Assembly: GCF_029222905.1 (NCBI RefSeq)
Contig: NZ_JARHUE010000002.1
Coordinates: 124,001-188,000, forward strand
Source of the DNA: Neptuniibacter sp. CAU 1671
Lineage (GTDB): Bacteria; Pseudomonadota; Gammaproteobacteria; Pseudomonadales; Balneatricaceae
Length of the DNA stretch: 64,000 nt
Reading direction: 5' to 3'
Below are positions 1-9,924 of this stretch, one piece after another (positions within the stretch are counted from its first letter, which is position 1; each line of letters opens with the position of its first letter). The notes under the pieces were generated by a model. It was not told the DNA's origin and did not search any database. It saw only the letters and a list, made by a program, of their open reading frames with translations. Position numbers and translations under genes: made by a program.

Positions 1-1
1 A

Positions 2-1141
<1,140 letters not shown>

Positions 1142-1176
1142 CATGCAGCTTTTTTAATATCTTTCAGGAGTAGCCA

Positions 1177-1506
1177 ATGAGCTTCTTTATCTCTCCAGCC
1201 TTCGCTGAAGGTGCAGCAACCGCCCCGGACACGGGCATGTTCAACCTGCTTTTCCTTGTTGGTTTTGGTCTGATCTTTTACTTCTTCATGTGGCGTCCAC
1301 AGGCTAAACGTGCCAAAGAGCATAAAAACCTGCTGGCCGGTCTGAACAAAGGTGACGAAGTGATCACTGCCGGCGGTGTGCTGGGTAAAGTGGTTAACCT
1401 GAATGATGACTACGTTGTGCTGGAAGTTTGTGAAGGTACTCAGCTGACCTTCCAGAAAACCCATGTTTCTGCAGCGGTGCCTAAAGGTACGCTGAAAAGC
1501 ATCTAA
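1177..1506 (+). CDS. yajC: Sec translocon accessory subunit YajC
   Basis: Small inner-membrane partner of SecDF in the holotranslocon. The 109-aa product has an N-terminal periplasmic tail rich in Ala/Pro, one transmembrane helix (about 22-42, LLFLVGFGLIFYFFMWRPQ) and a cytoplasmic domain with the typical RPQxKRxKEH and GDEVITxGGxxGKV segments. Length matches E. coli YajC (110 aa). An AGGAG motif sits eight bases before the ATG. It is 35 bp downstream of tgt and upstream of secD, the standard order. A hairpin followed by T's separates it from secD. Confidence 0.97.
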   Translation: MSFFISPAFAEGAATAPDTGMFNLLFLVGFGLIFYFFMWRPQAKRAKEHKNLLAGLNKGDEVITAGGVLGKVVNLNDDYVVLEVCEGTQLTFQKTHVSAAVPKGTLKSI

Positions 1507-1516
1507 GTTCCTCTGT

Positions 1517-1546
1517 AACGCCACTGTGTAAACCGTGGCGTTTTTT
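1517..1546 (+). terminator. intrinsic terminator-like hairpin between yajC and secD
   Basis: AACGCCAC (1517-1524) pairs perfectly with GTGGCGTT (1535-1542) around a 10-base loop, followed by a T run (1541-1546). It lies inside the tgt-yajC-secDF cluster, 22 bp before the secD start, so it may only partly stop transcription and lower secDF relative to tgt-yajC. Confidence 0.7.
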
Positions 1547-1568
1547 GTTTCTGACAGGGATTGGCGTC

Positions 1569-3419
1569 ATGCTCAATAAATACCCCTTGTGGAAAAACCT
1601 GCTGATCGTTGCGGTACTGTTGATCGGTGCGCTCTATGCTGCGCCGAATATCTACCCTGAAGATTATGCCATCCAGATCACCGGCAGCCGTGAAGTGCAT
1701 GCAGTTGATGCATCTTTGATGGAGCAGGTGACCAATGCATTGTCCGAACAGGGCATCAGTGTTAAAGCAACCGAAATTGAAAACGGCAGCGGTCTGATTC
1801 GCTTTGCTGACAGTGATACCCAACTGACGGCAAAGGACACCGTGCATAAGGTGGTGGGTGACAACTATGTGGTGGCGCTCAACCTGGCGCCGACGACCCC
1901 TGAGTGGCTGACCTCTCTGGGGGCTGGCCCAATGAAACTCGGTCTGGACCTGCGTGGTGGTGTGCACTTTCTGCTGGAAGTCGATCTGCCAAAAGCGGTG
2001 GGCCAGAAGCTTGAAAACTATGCTTCCGAGATCAAAGGCAAGTTGCGGGAAGAAAAACTTCGCTACCGCACACTGGATATCGAAAACAGTGTCATGGTGG
2101 TTAAGTTCAGCGATGCCGCTGTGCGTGATCAGGCACTGGAAGTACTGAAAAAAGAGTATCCCAACTTTCTGATAAACAGCGAAGAACAGGGCGGGGACTA
2201 CTTCGTCACCGTTGCGCTGTCTGAGCAGGCGATTCGGGATATTGAAACCTATGCCATCAAGCAGAACCTGACCACGCTGCGTAACCGTGTCAACGAACTG
2301 GGTGTGGCTGAACCACTGGTACAGCGTCAGGGACGCAACCGAATTGTGGTGCAGTTGCCGGGCATTCAGGATACGGCAGCGGCCAAGCGGATCATTGGTA
2401 AGACGGCAACCCTTGAGTTCAGACTGGAAGCCAAACCGGGCACCAGTGCTGCACGTAACGAAATCCATAGTTTCCGTGATGATCCGGAACGTAAGGCCAC
2501 GCTGGAAAACGATATCATCATCAAGGGCGACAATGTTGCCAATGCGCAGGCCTCGTTTGATGAAAACGGCCAGCCGCAGGTGAATATCACCCTGGATTCC
2601 AAGGGTGGTGAGCTGATGGCCCGTACCACCAAAGGCGCTGTGCAGCGTCGCATGGCGGTACTGTTTGTTGAAGATAAAGAGCGCACAGTCTACAAGACTG
2701 TGGATGGTGAGCAGGTAGCGGAAAAAATCCGTTATCAGGAAAAAGGCATTATCTCTCTGGCAACCATTCAGTCTGTGCTGGGTAGTTCGTTCCGTATTAC
2801 CGGCCTGGATGGGGCAGGTGAGTCATCTGAGCTGGCGTTGCTGTTACGTGCCGGTGCCCTGGCAGCACCGATCTATTTCGTAGAGGAACGGACAGTTGGT
2901 CCAAGTCTGGGTGCGCAGAACATCGAAACGGGCCTGCTCTCGGTGCAGATCGGTTTTGCGCTGGTACTGGTCTTTATGCTGGTCTATTACCGGGTCTTCG
3001 GTCTGCTGGCCAATATTGCACTGACCCTTAACCTGGTCTTGCTGGTGGCAGTCATGTCGCTGTTGTCTGCCACGCTGACGTTGCCAGGTATCGCCGGTAT
3101 CGTCCTGACAGTGGGGATGGCGGTGGATGCCAACGTGCTGATCTTCTCGCGTATTCGGGAAGAACTGAAAAACGGTCTGCCGCCACAGTCGGCAATCAAT
3201 GCCGGTTTTGGTCGTGCATTTACCACCATTTTTGACGCTAACATTACCACCCTGATTGCTGCGGTGATTCTGTTTGCCATGGGCACCGGACCGGTGAAAG
3301 GTTTTGCAGTCACCCTGTCTGTAGGTATTTTGACGTCTATGTTCACCGCCATCATGGTGACCCGCGCACTGGTAAATCTGGTGTACGGTGGTCGTCAGAT
3401 CAAGAAGCTGTCAATCTGA
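1569..3419 (+). CDS. secD: protein translocase subunit SecD
   Basis: RND-like inner-membrane protein that, with SecF, uses the proton gradient to pull secretory proteins into the periplasm after SecYEG/SecA. Seen: an N-terminal TM helix (about 8-25), the conserved LGLDLRGGVHF motif near residue 124, the NRVNELGVAEPLVQRQG segment of the large periplasmic P1 domain, and a five-helix C-terminal block (about 455-615) with DANVLIFSRIREE. At 616 aa it matches the family. The ATG at 1569 is preferred because CAGGGA lies eight bases upstream; an in-frame TTG at 1545 falls in the preceding hairpin's T run and is unlikely. Confidence 0.97.
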   Translation: MLNKYPLWKNLLIVAVLLIGALYAAPNIYPEDYAIQITGSREVHAVDASLMEQVTNALSEQGISVKATEIENGSGLIRFADSDTQLTAKDTVHKVVGDNYVVALNLAPTTPEWLTSLGAGPMKLGLDLRGGVHFLLEVDLPKAVGQKLENYASEIKGKLREEKLRYRTLDIENSVMVVKFSDAAVRDQALEVLKKEYPNFLINSEEQGGDYFVTVALSEQAIRDIETYAIKQNLTTLRNRVNELGVAEPLVQRQGRNRIVVQLPGIQDTAAAKRIIGKTATLEFRLEAKPGTSAARNEIHSFRDDPERKATLENDIIIKGDNVANAQASFDENGQPQVNITLDSKGGELMARTTKGAVQRRMAVLFVEDKERTVYKTVDGEQVAEKIRYQEKGIISLATIQSVLGSSFRITGLDGAGESSELALLLRAGALAAPIYFVEERTVGPSLGAQNIETGLLSVQIGFALVLVFMLVYYRVFGLLANIALTLNLVLLVAVMSLLSATLTLPGIAGIVLTVGMAVDANVLIFSRIREELKNGLPPQSAINAGFGRAFTTIFDANITTLIAAVILFAMGTGPVKGFAVTLSVGILTSMFTAIMVTRALVNLVYGGRQIKKLSI

Positions 3420-3429
3420 GGAGCTGATG

Positions 3430-4350
3430 ATGTCTACATCTAAGATTTACAACTTCATGGGTCTGCGTAAGCTGGCAACGGCCTTTTCTGCGCTGTTGCT
3501 GGTGATCTCTATCGCTTCGCTGGCAATCAACGGCCTTAAGTTTGGCCTGGATTTCACCGGCGGAAGTCTGGTGGAGCTTGGTTATGAAAAAGCCCCTGAC
3601 CTTAACCTGATCAGGGATCAGCTCAAAGGTGCCGGTTACGATGATGCCGTGGTGCAGACCTTTGGCACGCCAACCGATATTTTGATCCGTCTGGGTCAGG
3701 ACCACGATCCTAAGCTGGGTGACAAAGTACTGTCTGCCCTGCAGGAAGGTCAGGATCAAACGATCGAGCTGCGTCGAAATGAGTTTGTGGGTGCTCAGGT
3801 AGGTGAAGAGCTGCGTGAACAGGGCGGCCTCGGTATGCTGCTCGCGCTGTTTATGATCATGGTGTACGTAGCGTTCCGTTTCCAGATCAAGTTCTCGGTG
3901 GGTGCAGTGGCTGCGCTGATCCACGACGTATTGATTGTACTGGGCTTTTTCTCGGTGTTTCAGCAGGACTTCGATCTGACAGTACTGGCAGCGGTGCTGG
4001 CGGTAATCGGTTACTCACTGAACGACACGATTGTGGTGTCAGATCGTATTCGTGAAAACTTCCGCATGATGCGTAAAGCGACCGCGACTGAGATCATGAA
4101 TGCTTCCCTGACTCAGACCCTGGATCGTACCCTGGTAACCTCTCTGACCACTTTGCTGGTACTGGTTGCACTGGCACTGGTTGGTGGGGAGATGATCCAT
4201 GGCTTTGCTATGGCGCTGCTGGTGGGTGTGGTAATCGGTACCTATTCTTCTATCTATGTCGCGGCTAACGTGCTGCTGATGATGGGTATCTGTAAAGAAG
4301 ACCTGATGCCTCCGGAAGAGAAAGAGGAAGTGGTCGACGAGCTGCCCTGA
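3430..4350 (+). CDS. secF: protein translocase subunit SecF
   Basis: Partner of SecD. The product of about 306 aa has an N-terminal TM helix, the GLKFGLDFTGGSLVEL motif near residues 34-50, and five C-terminal helices with IGYSLNDTIVVSDRIREN, the SecF signature, near residue 195. GAGGAG spans 3418-3423, overlapping the secD stop. Of the adjacent ATGs at 3427 and 3430, the second has better spacing. Translationally coupled to secD. The acidic tail (EEKEEVVDELP) is cytoplasmic. Confidence 0.96.
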   Translation: MSTSKIYNFMGLRKLATAFSALLLVISIASLAINGLKFGLDFTGGSLVELGYEKAPDLNLIRDQLKGAGYDDAVVQTFGTPTDILIRLGQDHDPKLGDKVLSALQEGQDQTIELRRNEFVGAQVGEELREQGGLGMLLALFMIMVYVAFRFQIKFSVGAVAALIHDVLIVLGFFSVFQQDFDLTVLAAVLAVIGYSLNDTIVVSDRIRENFRMMRKATATEIMNASLTQTLDRTLVTSLTTLLVLVALALVGGEMIHGFAMALLVGVVIGTYSSIYVAANVLLMMGICKEDLMPPEEKEEVVDELP

Positions 4351-4524
4351 TCGTTTGTAGTGAGGATGAGGGTGGGCCAGAGTGCCTGCCTCTCATTCTA
4401 AAGTGTCAAAAGCGTTGGCTTTGCCTCGTTAATTAGTTCCTGAGCGAAACTCTTGGCTCGACCCCGTCTCCCTAAAAACCGATAATTACGCGTCTTTTTT
4501 CCCGGATTCCTGTAGGAGTTGCCA
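4351..4524 (+). other. leader/intergenic region before nhaD
   Basis: 174 bp between secF and nhaD with no ORF of its own. It holds an imperfect inverted repeat (GATGAG...CTCATT, 4362-4400) that could be the end of the secF transcript, then about 100 bases up to the TAGGAG RBS (4513-4518). No clear T-run terminator or -35/-10 pair was recognised. Confidence 0.35.
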
Positions 4525-5754
4525 ATGCATTTGCTGTTGCTGGGCCTGATACTGCTGGCATTTCTGTTGATAGTGCTTGAGGACGTTATCCACCTCAATA
4601 AAGCCAAATCGACCCTGTTCATCGGTACGCTGGTATGGATTCTGGCCTTTGTGTTCCCTGAGCAGAGCGTGGAGCATATCAAGGAGGGTTTGAATGAAAA
4701 CCTGCTTGATATCGCGACGCTATGGTTGTTCCTGATGGCAGCCATGACCTTTGTGGCGTACCTGAACCAACAGGGCCTGATCACCCAGTTGGTCTACCGG
4801 TTGTTGCCGGGACGGTTAACGCTGCGCAAGTTGATGATCCTGATGTCGCTGCTGGCACTGATGTTCTCTTCGCTGGCGGATAACATCACGGCATCCCTGA
4901 TCATGCTTTCGCTGCTCTCTTCCCTGAAACTTGATACCAAGACAGTACTGAAATTCGCCACGCTGATTGTATTTGCGGTCAACTCTGGTGGTGTTTCCCT
5001 GATTACGGGTGATGTCACCACCCTGATGATTTTCCTCTCGGGCAAGGTCAGCATCACAGACCTGTTCCTGCTGATTGGTCCGGCTGTGGTGGGAGTGCTG
5101 ACACTGGCTATGCTGTTGATGTGGGGTACCAATGAAGAGGTGCAACTGCCAAAATTCAAGCGTCCGATAGCGACCGGCGATAAATTTATCGCTTTGCTGT
5201 TTCTGCTGACCATTCTGAGCACCCTGTTCATGAGTGTCATGTTCTCGGTACCGCCGGTACTGACCTTCCTGTTTGGTTTGTCAGTCATGTTCCTGGTACA
5301 CCGCGTGATCTACCGCAGTGAGAAAAAGCCAAACGTACTGGAATATGTGCGTGAGATTGAGTTTGATACCCTGCTGTTCTTCCTCGGCGTGTTGCTGCTG
5401 GTAGGTATGCTCAAAGAGTTGTCAGTGCTGGATTACCTGCCGCAGCTTTACAGTCATATGCCGGTTTACATGGCTAACTTTGTGGTGGGTATTCTGTCAG
5501 CGCTGGTGGATAACGTACCTCTGACGGCGGCGATCCTGAAGTCGGGTATCGAGATGTCGACGGCTGACTGGCTGGGTCTGACCTATGCCGTAGGTGTGGG
5601 TGGCTCCATTCTGGTAATTGGCTCTGCGGCAGGTGTCATTGCGCTGAGTAAACTGGAACAGCTGACCTTTATCACCTACCTGCGGTTTGTTCACTGGCTG
5701 CTGGTGGCATACACCCTGGGCTATGCGACTGTGATGCTGTTTAGCCGACTCTGA
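4525..5754 (+). CDS. nhaD: NhaD-type sodium:proton antiporter (ArsB/NhaD ion transporter superfamily)
   Basis: Probably exports Na+ (or Li+) in exchange for H+ at the inner membrane, a common need of marine bacteria. The 409-aa protein is almost entirely hydrophobic, with about 11-12 TM segments. NhaD hallmarks are visible: SLADNITASLIML near residue 114, VNSGGVSLITGDVTTLMIF near 152, LVDNVPLTAAILKSG near 330 and VGVGGSILVIGSAAGV near 358. It is shorter than Vibrio NhaD (about 477 aa), lacking a long N-terminal extension. The start is the ATG with TAGGAG six bases upstream. Monocistronic by context. Substrate is inferred from family, and another IT-superfamily substrate is possible. Confidence 0.85.
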   Translation: MHLLLLGLILLAFLLIVLEDVIHLNKAKSTLFIGTLVWILAFVFPEQSVEHIKEGLNENLLDIATLWLFLMAAMTFVAYLNQQGLITQLVYRLLPGRLTLRKLMILMSLLALMFSSLADNITASLIMLSLLSSLKLDTKTVLKFATLIVFAVNSGGVSLITGDVTTLMIFLSGKVSITDLFLLIGPAVVGVLTLAMLLMWGTNEEVQLPKFKRPIATGDKFIALLFLLTILSTLFMSVMFSVPPVLTFLFGLSVMFLVHRVIYRSEKKPNVLEYVREIEFDTLLFFLGVLLLVGMLKELSVLDYLPQLYSHMPVYMANFVVGILSALVDNVPLTAAILKSGIEMSTADWLGLTYAVGVGGSILVIGSAAGVIALSKLEQLTFITYLRFVHWLLVAYTLGYATVMLFSRL

Positions 5755-5777
5755 TCAAATCCCGTAAATTAAATTAC

Positions 5778-5838
5778 CCCTCGCCCTGGTATTGGCTTAT
5801 CATCAATTGATAAGTGACTGAAACAGAAAGGGCGAGGG
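5778..5838 (+). repeat. nested inverted repeat (possible RNA structure) upstream of rnr
   Basis: CCCTCGCCCT (5778-5787) is the exact complement of AGGGCGAGGG (5829-5838). Inside it CTTATCA (5796-5802) pairs with TGATAAG (5808-5814) around five bases. Together they form a two-stage hairpin ending 42 bases before the rnr ATG. No T run follows, so a terminator is unlikely. Confidence 0.6.
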
Positions 5839-5880
5839 TATTCTGCTTGCCCATCCCGCGCGAGGAAAACGCCGCACGTT

Positions 5881-8493
5881 ATGAGCAAAGACTGGCAGGA
5901 AAACGATCCTCAGGCTTCCCAGGAAGCTGAAAAATACGACAACCCTGTGCCAAGCCGCGACTATATCCTGCGATTTATGCAGGATTGGGGCAGGCCAATC
6001 AGCCATGGTCAACTCTGTCATGAGCTGGGTATCCATGCCGAAGTCAGCCAGGAAGCGGTCTCCTTTCGTCTGCGGGCCATGTGCCGTGACGGCCAGCTGA
6101 TCAGCAATCGTAATAATGAGTTTGGCCTGGTCAACAAAATGTCCCTGATCCGGGGGCGCGTTATCGGTCATCGGGACGGCTACGGTTTTATTCAGCCGGA
6201 TGATGGCAGTAATGATCTCAAGCTCAGCCCCCGCCAGATGCGTCAGGTGTTTGATGGTGACCGGGTGGTGGCGCAGGAGATCCATGTTGATCCCAAAGGC
6301 CGTCGCGAAGCCAAAATCATCGAAGTGCTGGAACGCAAGACGACCAAGCTGGTGGGCCGATTTCAGGGCGAAAATGGTTTTGGTTATCTGCGCCCGGAAA
6401 ATCAGCGGATCACGCAAGAGATCATTATATCCCCTAATCCTGATCAGCCTTTGACCTATAAAGATGGTCAGTTGGTGGTGGCCGAACTGACCCTGCAGCC
6501 GGGTAAACGTCAGCTGCCACAGGCGCGAGTGGTTGAGGTGCTGGGTGACCATATGGCACCGGGCATGGAAATCACGGTCGCGATTCATAACTACGGCATC
6601 CCCAACGAGTGGCCTGATGCGGTTCGGCAGGAGATTGGTGATCTCAGTGCTGAAGTGGAGGAGAGTGCCAAACTCAACCGGGTGGATCTGCGTCAGCTGC
6701 CTTTGGTGACCATCGATGGTGAAGATGCCAAAGACTTTGATGACGCTGTTTATGCTGAGAAAAAGCGCACCGGTGGCTGGCGGCTATGGGTCGCTATTGC
6801 GGATGTCTCCTGGTATGTGAAGCCGGACAGCGCGCTTGATCATGAGGCGATGAACCGCGCCAATTCGACCTATTTCCCAGAGTTTGTGGTGCCGATGCTA
6901 CCCGAACTGCTGTCTAACGGTCTTTGCTCCCTGAACCCTCAGGTGGATCGTCTGGCGATGGTTTGTGAGATGACCATCAGTGCCTCCGGTAATCTGTCCG
7001 GTTATCAGTTTTATGAAGCGGTGATCAGCTCTCATGCCCGTCTGACCTACACCAAGGTTGGCAAGATGTTGATGGAGCCTGAGAGTGAAGAGGGTGCTCA
7101 GCTGCGTGCAGAATATGCGCCGCTGGTTAAACATCTGGAAGATCTCTACAGCCTCTATTTTGCCCTGCGTGAAGCGCGTGAAACCCGTGGCGCAATTGAT
7201 TTTGAAACCACTGAAACCCGGATTCTGTTCAGTGATGAACGCAAGATTGAACAGATCGTGCCGGTTCATCGCAATGATGCCCATAAGCTGATTGAAGAGT
7301 GCATGCTCTGCGCCAACGTCGCGACGGCGCGTTTTCTGGCGAAGCTGAAGCAGCCAGCGCTCTATCGCGTGCATGAAGGACCCAAAGCCCAGAAACTCGA
7401 AAACCTGCGGGCCTATCTGGGTGAGCTGGGTCTGAACCTATCCGGTGGTGAAAAGCCTGAGCCTCAGCATTATCAAGAGCTGGCTGAGCAGATTAACGAT
7501 CGGCCAGACCACCATCTGATTCAAACCATGATGCTGCGTTCAATGCAGCAAGCTGTTTATTCGCCTGATAATCAGGGTCATTTTGGTCTGGCCTATCCGG
7601 CCTATACCCATTTCACCTCACCTATCCGGCGTTATCCCGACCTGATTGTGCATCGGTTGATTCGCAGTGCGCTGCATAACAATGTGCAGGACAGTGCACT
7701 GTTGCGCCCTGATGGTTTCACGGCCAACCCGGCGTTTCGCTGTAACTACAGCATGGAGCAGATGCTGCAACTGGGTGAACACTGCTCCATGACAGAACGG
7801 CGCTCGGATGAAGCGACCCGTGATGTTGTGGCCTGGCTCAAATGCGAATATATGCAGGATCATGTCGGGGATGAGTTTGAAGGCGTCATCTCCGCCGTCA
7901 CCGGTTTTGGCGTGTTTGTTGAGCTGAACGAACTCTTTGTTGAAGGCCTTATCCATATCTCTGCACTGCCCGGTGATTATTATGTGTTTGATCAGGCGAA
8001 GCAGCGGCTGGTGGGAGAGCGAACCCGCAAGGTCTTCAAACTGGGTGACAGTCTTAAGGTGAAGGTCCTCCGGGTGGATCTGGATGATCGGAAAATCGAT
8101 TTCGAGTTGGTTGAAGTCACTGCCGTTCGTAAAAAGAGTACCCGTCAATTACTCGCAGAAGGCAAATTGACCGGCGCTGACCGCAGCAGCAAAAAACTGG
8201 CGGGCGCAGTTCAAGAGCGGGGTAATCGGCCGCCGAAAAAAGAGCAAAAATCGACGCGTGCAAAACCCGGCTCTCAGCGGGAAGCACTGCTGAACCCGCG
8301 AAAAAAAAAAGACAGCACTGAGCTGGGTGATGGATCAACTGCGAAAAATCCGAAAGGACTGAAAAAAACCGCTGGTAAAGCAACCCGTAAGAAAAATCTG
8401 TCGAACGCTGAAATGGAACAGATTAAGTACAGTGGCAAGGTCCCGGGTAAAAGCAAAAAATCGAAACAGCGCAAACCTAAAAGCGCTAAATAA
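5881..8493 (+). CDS. rnr: ribonuclease R
   Basis: Processive 3'-5' exoribonuclease able to degrade structured RNA; roles in mRNA decay, rRNA quality control and trans-translation. The 870-aa order is standard: N-terminal helix-turn-helix (about 20-80), two cold-shock domains (about 85-230), the RNB domain (about 265-600) with DGEDAKDFDDAVY catalytic aspartates near residue 280 and HFTSPIRRYPDL near 580, an S1 domain (about 655-740), and a Lys/Arg-rich tail (about 745-870). GAGGA lies 13-17 bases before the ATG, a long spacing, but the start aligns with E. coli RNase R (EKYxNPxPSR). Its end overlaps the convergent DedA-PAP2 gene by 8 bp. Confidence 0.97.
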   Translation: MSKDWQENDPQASQEAEKYDNPVPSRDYILRFMQDWGRPISHGQLCHELGIHAEVSQEAVSFRLRAMCRDGQLISNRNNEFGLVNKMSLIRGRVIGHRDGYGFIQPDDGSNDLKLSPRQMRQVFDGDRVVAQEIHVDPKGRREAKIIEVLERKTTKLVGRFQGENGFGYLRPENQRITQEIIISPNPDQPLTYKDGQLVVAELTLQPGKRQLPQARVVEVLGDHMAPGMEITVAIHNYGIPNEWPDAVRQEIGDLSAEVEESAKLNRVDLRQLPLVTIDGEDAKDFDDAVYAEKKRTGGWRLWVAIADVSWYVKPDSALDHEAMNRANSTYFPEFVVPMLPELLSNGLCSLNPQVDRLAMVCEMTISASGNLSGYQFYEAVISSHARLTYTKVGKMLMEPESEEGAQLRAEYAPLVKHLEDLYSLYFALREARETRGAIDFETTETRILFSDERKIEQIVPVHRNDAHKLIEECMLCANVATARFLAKLKQPALYRVHEGPKAQKLENLRAYLGELGLNLSGGEKPEPQHYQELAEQINDRPDHHLIQTMMLRSMQQAVYSPDNQGHFGLAYPAYTHFTSPIRRYPDLIVHRLIRSALHNNVQDSALLRPDGFTANPAFRCNYSMEQMLQLGEHCSMTERRSDEATRDVVAWLKCEYMQDHVGDEFEGVISAVTGFGVFVELNELFVEGLIHISALPGDYYVFDQAKQRLVGERTRKVFKLGDSLKVKVLRVDLDDRKIDFELVEVTAVRKKSTRQLLAEGKLTGADRSSKKLAGAVQERGNRPPKKEQKSTRAKPGSQREALLNPRKKKDSTELGDGSTAKNPKGLKKTAGKATRKKNLSNAEMEQIKYSGKVPGKSKKSKQRKPKSAK

Positions 8494-9799
8494 TCAGTAT
8501 CTGGGCAGTGGCATAACCCGCTGTCCAGATCATCAGGACAATGCCCTTGGCATAGCCTAAATCATGGTGCACACCCGTTGGTTCTGGCTGTAGCCAGCGA
8601 TAGAGTGCAGTACCGGTTGTCCCTACCAGCACCCCGGCGACGACGTCCAGCGGCCAGTGAAAGCCCAAAGCAATTCTGCTTAATCCAATCAAACCAATCA
8701 GGCTCAGACTCGCCCAGGTGATCAATCTGCGTATAGATCCGGAGCGTCCACGGGAAATGTTTAGTGAGATTACACCCCAGAGATAGGCGGCTGCAGCGGA
8801 ATGTGAGCTGGGGAAGCTGAAGCTTTCTAGTTCACTGATAGGTGGTCTGGGTTCAGCAAGCGTCCACTTGAGCAACTGACTCAGTAGTAAAACACCGACC
8901 AGCAAAACAGCAATAAGCAGACTGTTCCGCCAGCATGCGGTACCTGAAAAGATGCCCAGTATCAGCACAGTCAGTAATGCAAACAGCGGATCGCCCAGAT
9001 GGGTAAGCCACTGCCAATAGACGCCGAAGTGGCTTATGTCGCTTAACAGAACCTCTCTGAGAGTTTCATTCCATTGGTTTGCCAGTGGGTGACCGAGCAT
9101 AAAAACACAGACAAGAAACCCCAGCAGGTAGAGTACACAATGGTCTCGCGGATCAGGTTGTGCCGGGGCATGGTGAGCTGAGAGCCAGCGGCTCAGCCAG
9201 TTCCCTGTCGGCAACCCATGGTGGCTGAAGAGAAAGATCAGCACCAGGAAAAGTACAAGGCTGAACAGTGTCGTCAGTTCTGATTGCAGCTCCGGCAGCC
9301 AGTGACTGCCATAGCCGAGTAGATAACCGGGCAGCAGATAAAAAGGCGCCCAGGCCAATCCAGCGAGCAGACTGATGCCAATATATACAGCGCGTGGCAT
9401 GCCGGACATGCCGGCAATAAAGGGCAGGACCGGACGTATCGGGCCGACAAAACGGGCCATAAATACACTGAGCCAGCCATAACGCTGAAAGAAGTGCTGG
9501 CTGTGTTCCATCCACTGCGCGTGTCTCTGAAGCAGAGCGGTTTGCATCAGTCGGGTAGCTGCGTGGCGGCCAAGAAAATAACTGCTCAGATCGCCTGCGC
9601 TGGCACCCAGAAAACCAGCCAAAAGTAACCACTGGACAGCGATCTGCTGTTGTCCGGCCAGTGCTGCAGCGGCTAGCAGAAGCGCAATACCCGGAACCAG
9701 CAGACCAATAAAGGCCAGCGATTCCAACAGACTGATCAGCAATACAAGGCTGAGCAATAACAGGGGCGTAGTTGCAAAGTTTTGTAAGGCTTCCGTCAC
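8486..9799 (-). CDS. DedA-family / PAP2 phosphatase fusion membrane protein
   Basis: 437-aa inner-membrane protein joining two families. The N-terminal half (about 1-200) is a DedA/SNARE-associated domain with the FMARFVGPIRPVLPFIAGMSGM signature near residue 125. The C-terminal half (about 225-415) is a PAP2 lipid phosphatase with all three motifs: KWTLAEPRP near 285, PSSHSAAA near 305 (Ser for the usual Gly in PSGH) and SRIALGFHWPLD near 350. DedA proteins are linked to undecaprenyl-phosphate or phospholipid flipping and PAP2 enzymes to Und-PP dephosphorylation, so a carrier-lipid recycling role is plausible but inferred. Divergent from serB; convergent with rnr. Confidence 0.88.
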   Translation of the reverse strand: MTEALQNFATTPLLLLSLVLLISLLESLAFIGLLVPGIALLLAAAALAGQQQIAVQWLLLAGFLGASAGDLSSYFLGRHAATRLMQTALLQRHAQWMEHSQHFFQRYGWLSVFMARFVGPIRPVLPFIAGMSGMPRAVYIGISLLAGLAWAPFYLLPGYLLGYGSHWLPELQSELTTLFSLVLFLVLIFLFSHHGLPTGNWLSRWLSAHHAPAQPDPRDHCVLYLLGFLVCVFMLGHPLANQWNETLREVLLSDISHFGVYWQWLTHLGDPLFALLTVLILGIFSGTACWRNSLLIAVLLVGVLLLSQLLKWTLAEPRPPISELESFSFPSSHSAAAAYLWGVISLNISRGRSGSIRRLITWASLSLIGLIGLSRIALGFHWPLDVVAGVLVGTTGTALYRWLQPEPTGVHHDLGYAKGIVLMIWTAGYATAQILII

Positions 9800-9884
9800 G
9801 TTAAAGTATCCATCAGTGGCGAGTTCAGCTGTGCTGCTTTTGGCTCTGTCTTAGAGGATTAAACATGCTGATAAGGATTGGCTT

Positions 9885-9893
9885 TGTTATAAT
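9885..9893 (+). promoter_or_regulatory. extended -10 promoter of serB
   Basis: TTGTTATAAT holds a perfect TATAAT (9888-9893) preceded by the TGn extension. No good -35 stands 17 bases upstream, as expected for an extended -10 promoter. It lies 31 bp before the serB ATG in the divergent serB/DedA-PAP2 spacer. Confidence 0.55.
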
Positions 9894-9924
9894 CGCCGCC
9901 GTTACCTGCCTGCGGGAATCCTAA

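Noticed and set aside
1503-2468. 321-aa minus-strand ORF opposite secD
   Set aside because: Shadow of secD with no family features.
5803-6588. 261-aa minus-strand ORF opposite the rnr start
   Set aside because: Shadow frame, His/Gln-rich, with no RBS or domain.
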